A DNA stretch of 64,000 bases, from positions 1-64,000 of the forward strand of contig JAFQRH010000024.1 in the NCBI GenBank assembly GCA_017410165.1. The letters are read 5' to 3'. Both the position numbers and the translations under genes were made by a program. This document shows positions 1 through 7,664 of the stretch, piece by piece (position 1 is the first letter of the stretch; every line of letters begins with the position of its first letter). The notes beneath the pieces were generated by a model. It worked only from the letters and a program-made list of their open reading frames with translations. It did not search any database and was not told the DNA's origin. The stretch is from Alistipes sp. Its GTDB lineage: Bacteria > Bacteroidota > Bacteroidia > Bacteroidales > Rikenellaceae.

Positions 1-1
1 T

Positions 2-1198
2 GACTCTTCAAATCTATGGAATGGTGGTCACGGTTATGCCGTTGTAAACTACAATCCTTTGTTAGGCGATACTATCCTTATTGTTACTGATAATGGCAAT
101 ATTCAAGAAGAGGATGTAATTATTGACGACAACGCCGAAGTACCCGATAGTTTACAAGACCAATTTGCTGCACTATATTGTGCGGAAGACGATGATTACT
201 ATATAGGAAATGTAGAAGAAACATCAATTACTAATGTTACTGTGAATTTTGCTTGGATTTATGTTCACTTGCGCAATGATTTTATCGGCGAAGACGGTCC
301 TCCTACCATTGTCGATGCAGGCGACTCGGATTCGGATGGCAGCGGTGGCTCAAGCGGAGGCAATTCCGGTTCAGGCGGTAGCGGCAATTCAGGCGGAGAC
401 ACCTCTACCAATCAACCTGCCATTGACACTCTTGAACTTTTGGAGCCGATGTTAAAAACCCATTGGGGACAAAAATCACCTTACAACAATGATTTTCACA
501 AAGGAATATTGGACGGAGAGATGGTGACCAGACCAGCAGGTTGTGTAACTATTGCAGCCGCTCAAATATTGGTGTATCTTAAAAATGTATCATTAAGTGA
601 GTACTTTGGTATAACATCATCAACGTGGGCAGATTTAGAAAAGGATTTTCATATACCAACAGATATGGATGACGAAGAGGCAATGTCTGCATTATTGTTA
701 CACGGCGGAAATATGGAAAAAGTCATTAAACAAATGGCAGATGGTATTGGTGTTAAATATAATTATAATGGTACTGGCGGAACATTTGCCACTCCTAAGA
801 TGCTACAAAGGTATCTTAAAAGTATTGGCTGTGAAACTACAAAACATGCAGGATATAATGACAACATAGAGGAAAAAGTTATCGCTAGTTTGAATAAAGG
901 TGTTCCTGTTTTTATATCTGCATTAGGTCGTACTTATACAAATAAAGAACATCCTATTACTAGTCACGCTTGGGTAATTGATGGATACAAGCGATTATCA
1001 GTTGGATCCAACTATTTTGTACATTGTAATATGGGTTGGAAAGGAGATGGAGATGGATGGTATTATTATAGACAATTTAACAATTGGGATGAACATGGTA
1101 GTGATGGTGTTTTTGAGTACACATATGACAACCCGGATAACACCGACATACTAACGTTCTCTTTTTCTTGGAGATTTATGTCTCTGTTCTTTGATTAA
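2..1198 (+). CDS. C10 (streptopain-like) cysteine peptidase, 5' end missing
   Basis: The reading frame is open from base 2, so the gene starts before the window. The first visible residues (NGGHGYAVVNYN) look like the histidine-containing end of one papain-fold domain. A Gly/Ser/Asp-rich linker at about 300-410 follows, then a second domain with the C10 hallmarks: the nucleophile context PAGCVTIAAAQ near 538-570 and a histidine in SHAWVIDGYK near 961. The protein therefore appears to carry two protease-like units in tandem. Secreted C10 enzymes related to SpeB and interpain are known from Bacteroidales and degrade host proteins. A lipoprotein gene follows after 12 bases. Family assignment is firm for the second domain and tentative for the first. 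Confidence 0.8.
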   Translation, partial: DSSNLWNGGHGYAVVNYNPLLGDTILIVTDNGNIQEEDVIIDDNAEVPDSLQDQFAALYCAEDDDYYIGNVEETSITNVTVNFAWIYVHLRNDFIGEDGPPTIVDAGDSDSDGSGGSSGGNSGSGGSGNSGGDTSTNQPAIDTLELLEPMLKTHWGQKSPYNNDFHKGILDGEMVTRPAGCVTIAAAQILVYLKNVSLSEYFGITSSTWADLEKDFHIPTDMDDEEAMSALLLHGGNMEKVIKQMADGIGVKYNYNGTGGTFATPKMLQRYLKSIGCETTKHAGYNDNIEEKVIASLNKGVPVFISALGRTYTNKEHPITSHAWVIDGYKRLSVGSNYFVHCNMGWKGDGDGWYYYRQFNNWDEHGSDGVFEYTYDNPDNTDILTFSFSWRFMSLFFD

Positions 1199-1210
1199 AA
1201 TTCTATTTTC

Positions 1211-1948
1211 ATGAAACAGATTAGATTCATACTAATTCTATTAGGTATATTTATATGTAATGGATGTTATGAAGAAAAGAGTCCGTATCCGTCATATCAT
1301 ATAGAAGCTACGGTTGCGTTCTATATAGGCATCAATAGAAGCAACATTAATGAATTTGCGCCAAGAGATGTTGTAGTTGCAAATGTAGATAACGGCAAAA
1401 TAGATTTGGGATTATTTATTTCAAGGAACTTGGTTGCCAGTATAATAGATTTTGCATTAGGGGAAGGTACTGCCGAGCAATATGCTGAATTGCGCGAAGA
1501 GTTCGGCGATTTTAACCCTAATTTTTGTTCGGTATATAGTCCGCCGCCAAGGTATATCGGCACAATGTCTCCGCAATATCAGGTTAGTGGACTTTATTTT
1601 TATTGGTATGTGTTATGTGAAAAAATTTGTGCATTAACCGTTACAAGCAGTGCGGATTGGGATTCGGCGCACCCTGCCGGAGCATCGCTAAACGATTTAT
1701 TCGATATTGACTTTTATAGCATTTATCCATACATAAAGCGTGGCTTCACGGGCGATGTTTTGACTTATCAACAAAAGCCGTTAAGCGAACTTGCCGAAGG
1801 TGATTTATGGCTCTGTGCTGCCGATTACGAGATACACCTACTCTCCGCATCATTGCCGGTGATAGGTGGCACACATACGATATTTGTAACGCTGACGCTC
1901 GACACGGGCGAGAAGATAGTGTACTCGACTGACTACACCTTCGAGTAG
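1211..1948 (+). CDS. Lipoprotein of unknown function next to the C10 protease
   Basis: A 245-residue protein with a type II signal peptide: a basic MKQIR start, a hydrophobic stretch, and a lipobox ending in Cys19 (CNGCYEEK). It should be an outer-membrane or periplasmic lipoprotein. No catalytic motif is recognised; the body is rich in beta-type residues, and some features recall the DUF5034 class of Bacteroidales lipoproteins, which I cannot confirm. It starts 12 bases after the protease stop and is followed by a terminator, so the two genes are probably co-transcribed. In Bacteroides, C10 proteases are known to sit beside inhibitor genes, so an inhibitor or partner role is possible, but this is inference from position only. 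Confidence 0.7.
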   Translation: MKQIRFILILLGIFICNGCYEEKSPYPSYHIEATVAFYIGINRSNINEFAPRDVVVANVDNGKIDLGLFISRNLVASIIDFALGEGTAEQYAELREEFGDFNPNFCSVYSPPPRYIGTMSPQYQVSGLYFYWYVLCEKICALTVTSSADWDSAHPAGASLNDLFDIDFYSIYPYIKRGFTGDVLTYQQKPLSELAEGDLWLCAADYEIHLLSASLPVIGGTHTIFVTLTLDTGEKIVYSTDYTFE

Positions 1949-1968
1949 CGCGCTTGCATACACTCACA

Positions 1969-2018
1969 ATCCCGACCTGCTTGGTGCACAAATCTCGCAC
2001 GGCAGATCGGGATTTTTT
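1969..2018 (+). terminator. Rho-independent terminator after the protease operon
   Basis: AATCCCGA-C-CTGC at the left pairs with GCAG-A-TCGGGATT at the right, followed by a run of T. It closes the protease/lipoprotein transcript. Confidence 0.75.
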
Positions 2019-2124
2019 TGTGCGGGCGGCGTGCAAGTGCAGAATTGGCTACGGGAGGGGTAACGCGATAAATAGTCGATTGCGTTGTGCAGTTTTTTTA
2101 GCGGAAAGATGCGCAAAAGTGGCG

Positions 2125-2152
2125 TTTGTTACGCGAAAAAATATTATCTTTG
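2125..2152 (+). promoter_or_regulatory. Promoter of the DUF1846 gene
   Basis: TATCTTTG at 2145-2152 matches the Bacteroidetes -7 element TAnnTTTG. A TTTG at 2125-2128 can act as the -33 element, although the 16-base spacing is shorter than usual. Confidence 0.5.
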
Positions 2153-2325
2153 GGCTTTAATTTGTGTGCGTCGCTTGCGCGTGAGGGTTGTGCCGAATGT
2201 GCAGGCGTAACGACGAGGAGGCAGACAGGGGGCAGATAGGTGGCAGACAGGAGACAGACGAGGTGATGCCACCGAACGAAAATAGGTGTAATAGCAGTTG
2301 TTCGATTATAATACATAGACAGCGT

Positions 2326-3795
2326 ATGAAGATAGGATTCGATAACGAGAAGTATCTCAAAGTGCAGTCCGAGCAGATTAAGAAACGTATCGGGCAGTTT
2401 GGCGACAAACTCTATCTCGAATTTGGTGGCAAGTTGTTTGACGACAACCACGCCAGCCGCGTATTGCCGGGCTTTTTGCCCGACAGTAAACTGCGTATGT
2501 TGGTGCAACTCAGCGATTGCGCCGAGATTCTGACTGTAATCAGTGCCAAAGATATCGAGAAGAATAAGATGCGAGGCGATTTGGGCATCACTTACGACGA
2601 GGATGTGTTGCGCCTGCGTGCCGAGTTCGAGAATGCCGGTTTCTATTGCGGTGGAGTCGTGATTACGCACTACAACGGTCAGTCGAGTGCCGATATCTAT
2701 CGCAAGCGTCTGGAACGTATGGGCATAAAGGTCTATTATCACTATACGATTGAGGGTTACCCGAATAATGTGGCACTGATCGACTCGGACGAGGGCTTCG
2801 GTCGTAACGACTATGTGGATACATCGCGCCCGCTCGTTATCGTGACGGCTCCGGGCCCGGGCAGCGGCAAGATGGCTGTATGTTTGAGCCAGCTCTATCA
2901 GGAGAATCGTCGTGGCGTGAAGGCGGGATATGCCAAGTTCGAGACTTTTCCGGTATGGAATCTTCCGTTGAAACATCCGGTAAATATGGCATACGAGGCG
3001 GCTACGGCGGACCTCAACGATGTGAATATGATCGACCCGTTCCATTTGGAGGCGTACGGAAATATTGCCGTAAACTATAATCGCGATATCGAGATTTTTC
3101 CGGTGCTGAATGCCATCTTCGAGGGCATCTATGGCGAGAGCCCGTATAAGTCGCCGACCGATATGGGCGTGAATATGATTGGCTACTGCATCAGCGACGA
3201 GGAGGTGTGTGGTAATGCGGCTCGTGAGGAGATTATTCGCCGATACTATTATGCACTGTGCAACTTGGCAGAGAAGGGTACGAACGATAACGAGGTGAAT
3301 AAGATTGCGCTGATTATGAAGCAGGCAAAACTTACTACCGCCTATCGACGTACGACGGTCGCTGCTCACGAGCGCAAGGAGCAGTGTGACGGTTCGCCTA
3401 CGGCAGCCATCGAGTTGCAGGACGGCACGATTATCACTTCGCGCACGAGCTCTTTGCTCGGTTCGAGTGCTGCGTTGCTGCTGAACGCCACGAAACATTT
3501 GGCTGGTATTCCGCACGAGAAGAAACTCATTGCCGAGAACTTGATTGCGCCGATTCAGAAGACCAAGGTGGAGTATCTGCACGGTCACAATCCGCGTCTG
3601 CATACCGACGAGGTGCTTGTTGCGCTGTCGTTGCTCAGTAATAACGATGAAGATTGCCGCAAGGCACTCGACCAACTGCCGAAATTGTGTGGTTGTCAGG
3701 TGCATTCGACTGTGATGTTGAGCGAGGTCGATCGTAAGATTTTCAATAAACTCGGCGTCGGCCTTACGTGCGACCCTGTAAGCAAGCAGGAGTAG
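2326..3795 (+). CDS. DUF1846 family protein
   Basis: A 489-residue cytoplasmic protein of the DUF1846 family, close to the usual family length of about 500. The ATG at 2326 is chosen because the family's conserved N-terminus (MKIGFDNEKYLKVQSEQI) begins there; the frame is open further upstream but that stretch is not protein-like and lies against the promoter. Conserved stretches include LVIVTAPGPGSGKMAVCLSQ near residue 170, a glycine-rich nucleotide-loop-like sequence, and PTDMGVNMIGYCI. The biochemical role of the family is not settled. The gene stands alone between its own promoter and a strong terminator. Confidence 0.88.
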   Translation: MKIGFDNEKYLKVQSEQIKKRIGQFGDKLYLEFGGKLFDDNHASRVLPGFLPDSKLRMLVQLSDCAEILTVISAKDIEKNKMRGDLGITYDEDVLRLRAEFENAGFYCGGVVITHYNGQSSADIYRKRLERMGIKVYYHYTIEGYPNNVALIDSDEGFGRNDYVDTSRPLVIVTAPGPGSGKMAVCLSQLYQENRRGVKAGYAKFETFPVWNLPLKHPVNMAYEAATADLNDVNMIDPFHLEAYGNIAVNYNRDIEIFPVLNAIFEGIYGESPYKSPTDMGVNMIGYCISDEEVCGNAAREEIIRRYYYALCNLAEKGTNDNEVNKIALIMKQAKLTTAYRRTTVAAHERKEQCDGSPTAAIELQDGTIITSRTSSLLGSSAALLLNATKHLAGIPHEKKLIAENLIAPIQKTKVEYLHGHNPRLHTDEVLVALSLLSNNDEDCRKALDQLPKLCGCQVHSTVMLSEVDRKIFNKLGVGLTCDPVSKQE

Positions 3796-3815
3796 AAGGT
3801 TGTCTTTATAAGTGT

Positions 3816-3855
3816 GGGCGTGTCTAACAAGTTTTTTTTTAGACACGCCCTTTTT
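3816..3855. terminator. Strong bidirectional terminator; member of a dispersed palindrome pair
   Basis: GGGCGTGTCTA and TAGACACGCCC form an 11-bp perfect stem around a T-rich loop, with a T run after it. It separates the DUF1846 gene from the convergent tRNA. Almost the same hairpin occurs in opposite orientation at 48105. Confidence 0.85.
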
Positions 3856-3904
3856 GTTATACGGCTTCTTTTATTAAGTGCGGTTTGAATCGGATAGGAC
3901 ATTG

Positions 3905-3964
3905 TTTTGTAACGTATTTTGTGATGTATTTTGTGATGTGTTTTGTGATGTGTTTTGTGATGTG
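3905..3964. repeat. Five tandem copies of a 12-bp unit
   Basis: The unit TTTTGTGATGTG is repeated five times without gaps; the first copies vary by a few bases. A partial unit reappears at about 3985. It lies between two terminators and is not inside a credible gene. Confidence 0.9.
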
Positions 3965-4030
3965 TTGTTTTTGGCATCATTACCTTGTTTTGTGATGCCT
4001 ACCGAGCTTGCTCGAAGTGGGTAGCACAAA

Positions 4031-4061
4031 AACAACGAAAGCCACTCCGAAGAGTGGCTTT
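4031..4061 (-). terminator. Terminator of tRNA-Asp
   Basis: On the minus strand, AAAGCCACTC-TTCG-GAGTGGCTTT forms a 10-bp stem with a stable TTCG loop, followed by CGTTGTTTTT. It lies 16 bases after the tRNA. Confidence 0.8.
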
Positions 4062-4076
4062 GTCGTTTCAATTTTG

Positions 4077-4150
4077 CGGTGCGTAGGGGACTCGAACCCC
4101 TGACCCCGTGCGTGACAGGCACGTATTCTAACCAGCTGAACTAACGCACC
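4077..4150 (-). tRNA. tRNA-Asp (anticodon GTC)
   Basis: A complete cloverleaf reads on the minus strand: acceptor GGTGCGT/ACGCACC, D arm with GCTGGTTAGAAT, anticodon stem CGTGC/GCACG with loop CTGTCAC (anticodon GTC), T arm AGGGG-TTCGAGT-CCCCT, and discriminator G as expected for aspartate. CCA is not encoded. Confidence 0.97.
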
Positions 4151-4232
4151 GTTTTATTGCTGATTGCGAGTGCAAATATAGAGCAAATTTTGCATTCTGC
4201 AAACTTTTCTGCAACTTTTTTTCAAAAAAATA

Positions 4233-4766
4233 TCACTTTTTGAAGAAAGAAAAATTCACACTTCCGTAACTCCTTAATTGCCAAAAATATTCATTTTGCG
4301 AGAAGTCGCGTTTGTCCGAATGTTCGAAAATGAAAATTCCATCTTTTTTCAGAATGTCGCCCGCGAGAACCATATCGACAATCTGCTCTGCACCCTCCAA
4401 ATCGTATGGCGCATCCGAAAAAACGATGTCGAACGACTTCGGACACGAGCGCAGGTAGAGAAAAGCGTTTGCTTTTACGGCGAATACGTTTGTTGCACCC
4501 AACTCGCGTGCTGTGTGGCGGATGAAGTTGTGGTGGACGGCGTTAATTTCGACGGACGTAACGCTGCGAGCACCGCGCGATGCGAATTCGTAGGTTATGG
4601 AACCGGTGCCGGAGAAGAGGTCGAGCACGTCACACTCCTCGAAATCGACCAGATTCGTGAGGACGTTGAAAAGATTCTCTTTGGCAAAATCGGTTGTCGG
4701 TCTTGCGCGGAGGTTGCGTGGCGGGTTGATGTTGCGCCCGCGATATTTGCCACTGATTATTCGCAT
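4233..4766 (-). CDS. rsmD: 16S rRNA (guanine-N2) methyltransferase RsmD
   Basis: A 177-residue Rossmann-fold methyltransferase that by family methylates G966 of 16S rRNA using S-adenosylmethionine. The N-terminus MRIISGKYRGR and the segment RPTTDFAKENLFNVL are typical of RsmD; VLDLFSGTGSITYE is the SAM-binding motif I. The ATG at 4766 is preferred over an upstream extension because the family begins there and it overlaps the preceding gene by 10 bases. The catalytic motif, usually DPPY, reads DAPY (SDAPYDL), an unusual substitution. It ends a three-gene operon in which DUF3822 precedes rsmD, a common Bacteroidetes order. Confidence 0.9.
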   Translation of the reverse strand: MRIISGKYRGRNINPPRNLRARPTTDFAKENLFNVLTNLVDFEECDVLDLFSGTGSITYEFASRGARSVTSVEINAVHHNFIRHTARELGATNVFAVKANAFLYLRSCPKSFDIVFSDAPYDLEGAEQIVDMVLAGDILKKDGIFIFEHSDKRDFSQNEYFWQLRSYGSVNFSFFKK

Positions 4767-5371
4767 ATAACCTGTTTGTAGTGTCGTTTTAGAAGTGATG
4801 CGGCACTTGCGCTGCCACATATATATATAGGTATCCCCGCAGGGATGCTCTCTGCCTCGATAATACGCGCTACGTAGTACAATACATCATCGTCGCACGT
4901 AGCGGTGAACGCCTCGGCGAATCGCAACTCGTCGGCACTGCGATAGCGTATGTAGCAAGTGCCGTCGCCTACGTTAATTGTGATGCACTGCTCCGTCGGG
5001 TGAGTATCTGTAAGCAGCGGGGTAGTGAATGTTGCCCGCTCGCCGAATGTGGCACAGATGCTGTCGTACGCAGTGCGGCAGATGGCAACTACGGCAATCG
5101 TATCCGCTCCGCCGTCGATGGCTATCGGCATCTCGTCGTCGAGCAGATGTATGCCGCATACGGCTAAATATCGCTCGGCCGCTTCTGCTGCAAAATGCTC
5201 GCGTGCAACAAGCGTAGCGCGAGGCGTGTCGATTACAAACTCGATAGCCACCGCATCGCGTGGCACTTGTCGCATAGCCGTATCCACAGAAAAAGAGTGT
5301 CCACCCGAATTGAGCCGGATGGACACATCGTTTCTTTGCGGTTGCTGATTACTCCCAGTTACCTGCCTCAT
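4757..5371 (-). CDS. DUF3822 family protein
   Basis: A 204-residue protein matching the DUF3822 family by its N-terminal pattern (VSIRLNSGGHSFSV), its position directly before rsmD, and its length. Family members are thought to have an actin/sugar-kinase-like fold; the function is unknown. The start overlaps the end of the upstream gene by 23 bases, and the stop overlaps rsmD by 10 bases, so translation is probably coupled across all three. The DNA is rich in alternating GC-rich codons, which yields several false frames on both strands. Confidence 0.8.
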   Translation of the reverse strand: MRQVTGSNQQPQRNDVSIRLNSGGHSFSVDTAMRQVPRDAVAIEFVIDTPRATLVAREHFAAEAAERYLAVCGIHLLDDEMPIAIDGGADTIAVVAICRTAYDSICATFGERATFTTPLLTDTHPTEQCITINVGDGTCYIRYRSADELRFAEAFTATCDDDVLYYVARIIEAESIPAGIPIYICGSASAASLLKRHYKQVICE

Positions 5372-5981
5372 TGTTACCGCTCTCCATCGAGCCGAACTTG
5401 ATGCCCGGATACTTGTTAATAACGTTCAAGCAGTTATCTACCAAGTTGATAACCTGCTGGCGATAAACAACCGTGTCAAGGAATGCGATGTAAGGTGCAC
5501 GGCACTCTACGGTCGGGATGACAATCTTCGACTCCGTCGTCAAGATACCTGCATCGAGAATAAACTCGGTCTGGTTGTTGGTGTACGGAATGTAGCGAAG
5601 GTTCTGTACGTCCTCTGCCGAGAGGTGCTTGAAGAGCGAGTCCTTAACCGAGTAGGTAAACTTCTCGATGTTCTTCTTGCGCAACTTCTTCAACTGTGCC
5701 ATTGCTACCGAGTCATCCTCATCGACAATCTTACGCTCGCCCTCCATCGTCTCGTTTGCTACGAAATTGATGAGCGAATCGAAGTCGGCAGTAAAGTGCT
5801 GATACTTGCTCTTGAACTGACGCTCTGCCGTACGAATGTCTTTAATACGCTCGATAACGGCCTTCTCGCGAATTTTCTGCTCGCTTTCGAACTTGATCGG
5901 GGTGGCGATGAGTACGTAAACGTAGAATGCCAAACCAAGAATCGCCAAAGCGAGGACAAATTGGATTAATTTCTTTCCCAT
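5349..5981 (-). CDS. Conserved membrane-anchored protein, function unknown
   Basis: A 210-residue protein with one N-terminal membrane segment (about residues 5-26, LIQFVLALAILGLAFYVYVL) and a charged, largely helical body facing the periplasm. It begins the operon with DUF3822 and rsmD. The first half is rich in Lys, Arg and Glu and may form a coiled coil; the C-terminal half has a beta-rich pattern (PTVECRAPYIAFLDTVVYRQ). I recognise it as a Bacteroidetes conserved hypothetical type but cannot assign a role. The divergent helicase gene begins 46 bases away. Confidence 0.75.
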   Translation of the reverse strand: MGKKLIQFVLALAILGLAFYVYVLIATPIKFESEQKIREKAVIERIKDIRTAERQFKSKYQHFTADFDSLINFVANETMEGERKIVDEDDSVAMAQLKKLRKKNIEKFTYSVKDSLFKHLSAEDVQNLRYIPYTNNQTEFILDAGILTTESKIVIPTVECRAPYIAFLDTVVYRQQVINLVDNCLNVINKYPGIKFGSMESGNNEAGNWE

Positions 5982-6027
5982 TTTAATTATTTATTATAAG
6001 TTTGTAGCAAATTAAAACAAACAACAA

Positions 6028-7452
6028 ATGGATAGTGCCATTATTGCGAGCCAAATTTACGCAAAAATCTCGTTCCAACCAACTATAAATCAAAAAAAAA
6101 TCATCGAAAGTGTCGCCGACTACCTTTCCGATGAAGATTTTTCGCGTATTTTCGTGCTGAACGGCTATGCGGGAACCGGAAAGACCACTCTGATTGCAGC
6201 GTTGGTTGCGGCGTTGAAGGAGTTGGGGATTAAGACAATTTTGATGGCGCCGACGGGGCGTGCCGCAAAAGTTTTGTCGCAGTATTCGGGCGAAAAGGCG
6301 CTGACTATCCACAAGCGAATATATCGCGAGCAGACCAATGCCTCCTACGAGTCGCGCTTCTCGCTAAATCTAAACCGCGAGCAGGATGCCGTATTTGTGG
6401 TCGATGAGGCATCGATGCTGTCGAGTGGCAGTGCCGACGACAAGACGATTTTCGGTAGTGGCTCGTTGCTCGACGATTTGTTGCAATATGTGCGTAGTGG
6501 CAGGCGTTGCCGACTGATTTTGGTGGGCGATGCGGCGCAGTTGCCACCCGTTGGAGACGATTACAGCCCTGCGCTCAATCCGACCGACCTTGCACCGTAT
6601 GGCGATGTGGTCTATGAGTCGATGGACGAGGTGGTGCGTCAGGAGCAGACATCGGGCATATTGTTCAATGCTACGTTGGTGCGATGTATGCTCGAAAACG
6701 GGATGTACGACATTCCGAAGTTTGATATGAATTACGATGATATTCAGGCGGTTCAGGGTGGCGAATTTTTGGAGTTGCTGCAAGATTGCTACGATCGCTA
6801 CGGCAGGGATGAGACCATAGTCATCACTCGCTCGAATAAGCGCGCCAACCGATACAACGAGGGCATTCGCCGCAATATTCTCTTTGCCGAAGAGGAGATT
6901 GAGAGTGGCGATATGCTGATGGTTGTCAAGAACAACTACCACTATACTGAGCGAATCGAAAATTGCCCGATGAGTTTTATTGCCAACGGCGATATTGCGC
7001 GTCTGCGTCGTCTGCGTCGCTTCGAGCAGTTGTATGGCTTCAATTTTGCCAATGCCGTCCTCTCGTTTGGCGACTATGACGATACGGAGATTGAGTGTAA
7101 AATATTGCTCGATACGTTACATTCCGAGTCGCCATCGCTCACGCGCGAAGAGAGCCAACGCCTGTTCTACGAAGTCGAGAAGGATTATACGGATTTGAAA
7201 AGCAAATTGAAACGCTTTAAGGAAATACGTGAAAATCCGTACTTTAACGCGCTTCAAATAAAGTTCTCCTACGCCGTCACGTGCCATAAGGCGCAGGGTG
7301 GCCAGTGGCGGGCGGTTTTTATCGACAGATTTCTGTTTGGCGACGAGCCGATGACGCGCGATATGATGCGATGGCTATATACGGCAATGACGCGTGCGAC
7401 CGAACGACTCTACTTGGTTAATTTCGATGAAAGATTCTTTGATGAGCAGTAG
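6028..7452 (+). CDS. RecD/Pif1-like superfamily 1 DNA helicase
   Basis: A 474-residue ATP-dependent DNA helicase. Walker A is GYAGTGKTT at about residue 46, Walker B is VFVVDEASM near 120, motif III is LILVGDAAQLPPVG near 165, and the C-terminal UvrD-like motif VTCHKAQGGQW lies near 420, with YTAMTRATERLYLV at the end. The order matches RecD2-type proteins shorter than true RecD, common in Bacteroidetes and usually annotated as AAA ATPase or exodeoxyribonuclease V-like. The role is probably in DNA repair or recombination. It is transcribed divergently from the rsmD operon and followed by the first copy of a 117-bp direct repeat. Confidence 0.88.
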   Translation: MDSAIIASQIYAKISFQPTINQKKIIESVADYLSDEDFSRIFVLNGYAGTGKTTLIAALVAALKELGIKTILMAPTGRAAKVLSQYSGEKALTIHKRIYREQTNASYESRFSLNLNREQDAVFVVDEASMLSSGSADDKTIFGSGSLLDDLLQYVRSGRRCRLILVGDAAQLPPVGDDYSPALNPTDLAPYGDVVYESMDEVVRQEQTSGILFNATLVRCMLENGMYDIPKFDMNYDDIQAVQGGEFLELLQDCYDRYGRDETIVITRSNKRANRYNEGIRRNILFAEEEIESGDMLMVVKNNYHYTERIENCPMSFIANGDIARLRRLRRFEQLYGFNFANAVLSFGDYDDTEIECKILLDTLHSESPSLTREESQRLFYEVEKDYTDLKSKLKRFKEIRENPYFNALQIKFSYAVTCHKAQGGQWRAVFIDRFLFGDEPMTRDMMRWLYTAMTRATERLYLVNFDERFFDEQ

Positions 7453-7493
7453 TACGAAATCGTAAATTTTTATTTATTATATCATTCTTTATA

Positions 7494-7610
7494 CTTGCAA
7501 AATAACAATACCGGCATTCAGTTAAATTTTTCAACTTTTGCACGAGTGAATTGAAGGTGCGGTATTGGAGAGTGTTGGATTTGTTGTAAAACAATGATAT
7601 ATTAATCAAA
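7494..7610. repeat. Direct repeat DR1, left border of the lipoprotein module
   Basis: About 117 bases nearly identical (roughly seven differences by eye) to 11304-11420 in the same orientation. Both copies end in TGATATATTAATCAAA. Copies lie just outside the two-gene lipoprotein module. Confidence 0.93.
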
Positions 7611-7646
7611 ACAGACGTATGCAATCACTACATACGCCTGTTTTTA
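7608..7646. terminator. Bidirectional terminator
   Basis: CAGACGTATG pairs with CATACGCCTG (one G-T pair) with T runs on both strands. It can end both the helicase transcript and the converging lipoprotein operon. Confidence 0.75.
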
Positions 7647-7664
7647 CAGCCATTTGGCAATATA

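Noticed and set aside
2098..3846. 582-residue minus-strand frame opposite the DUF1846 gene
   Set aside because: Antisense shadow of a well-supported gene; the protein has His/Leu/Ile-rich composition without motifs.
3905..3964. CRISPR array
   Set aside because: The repeats are contiguous 12-mers without spacers and no cas genes are present.
3874..4122. Minus-strand frame with repeated NTSQ units
   Set aside because: It is the translation of the 12-bp tandem repeat and runs into tRNA-Asp and its terminator; no gene evidence.
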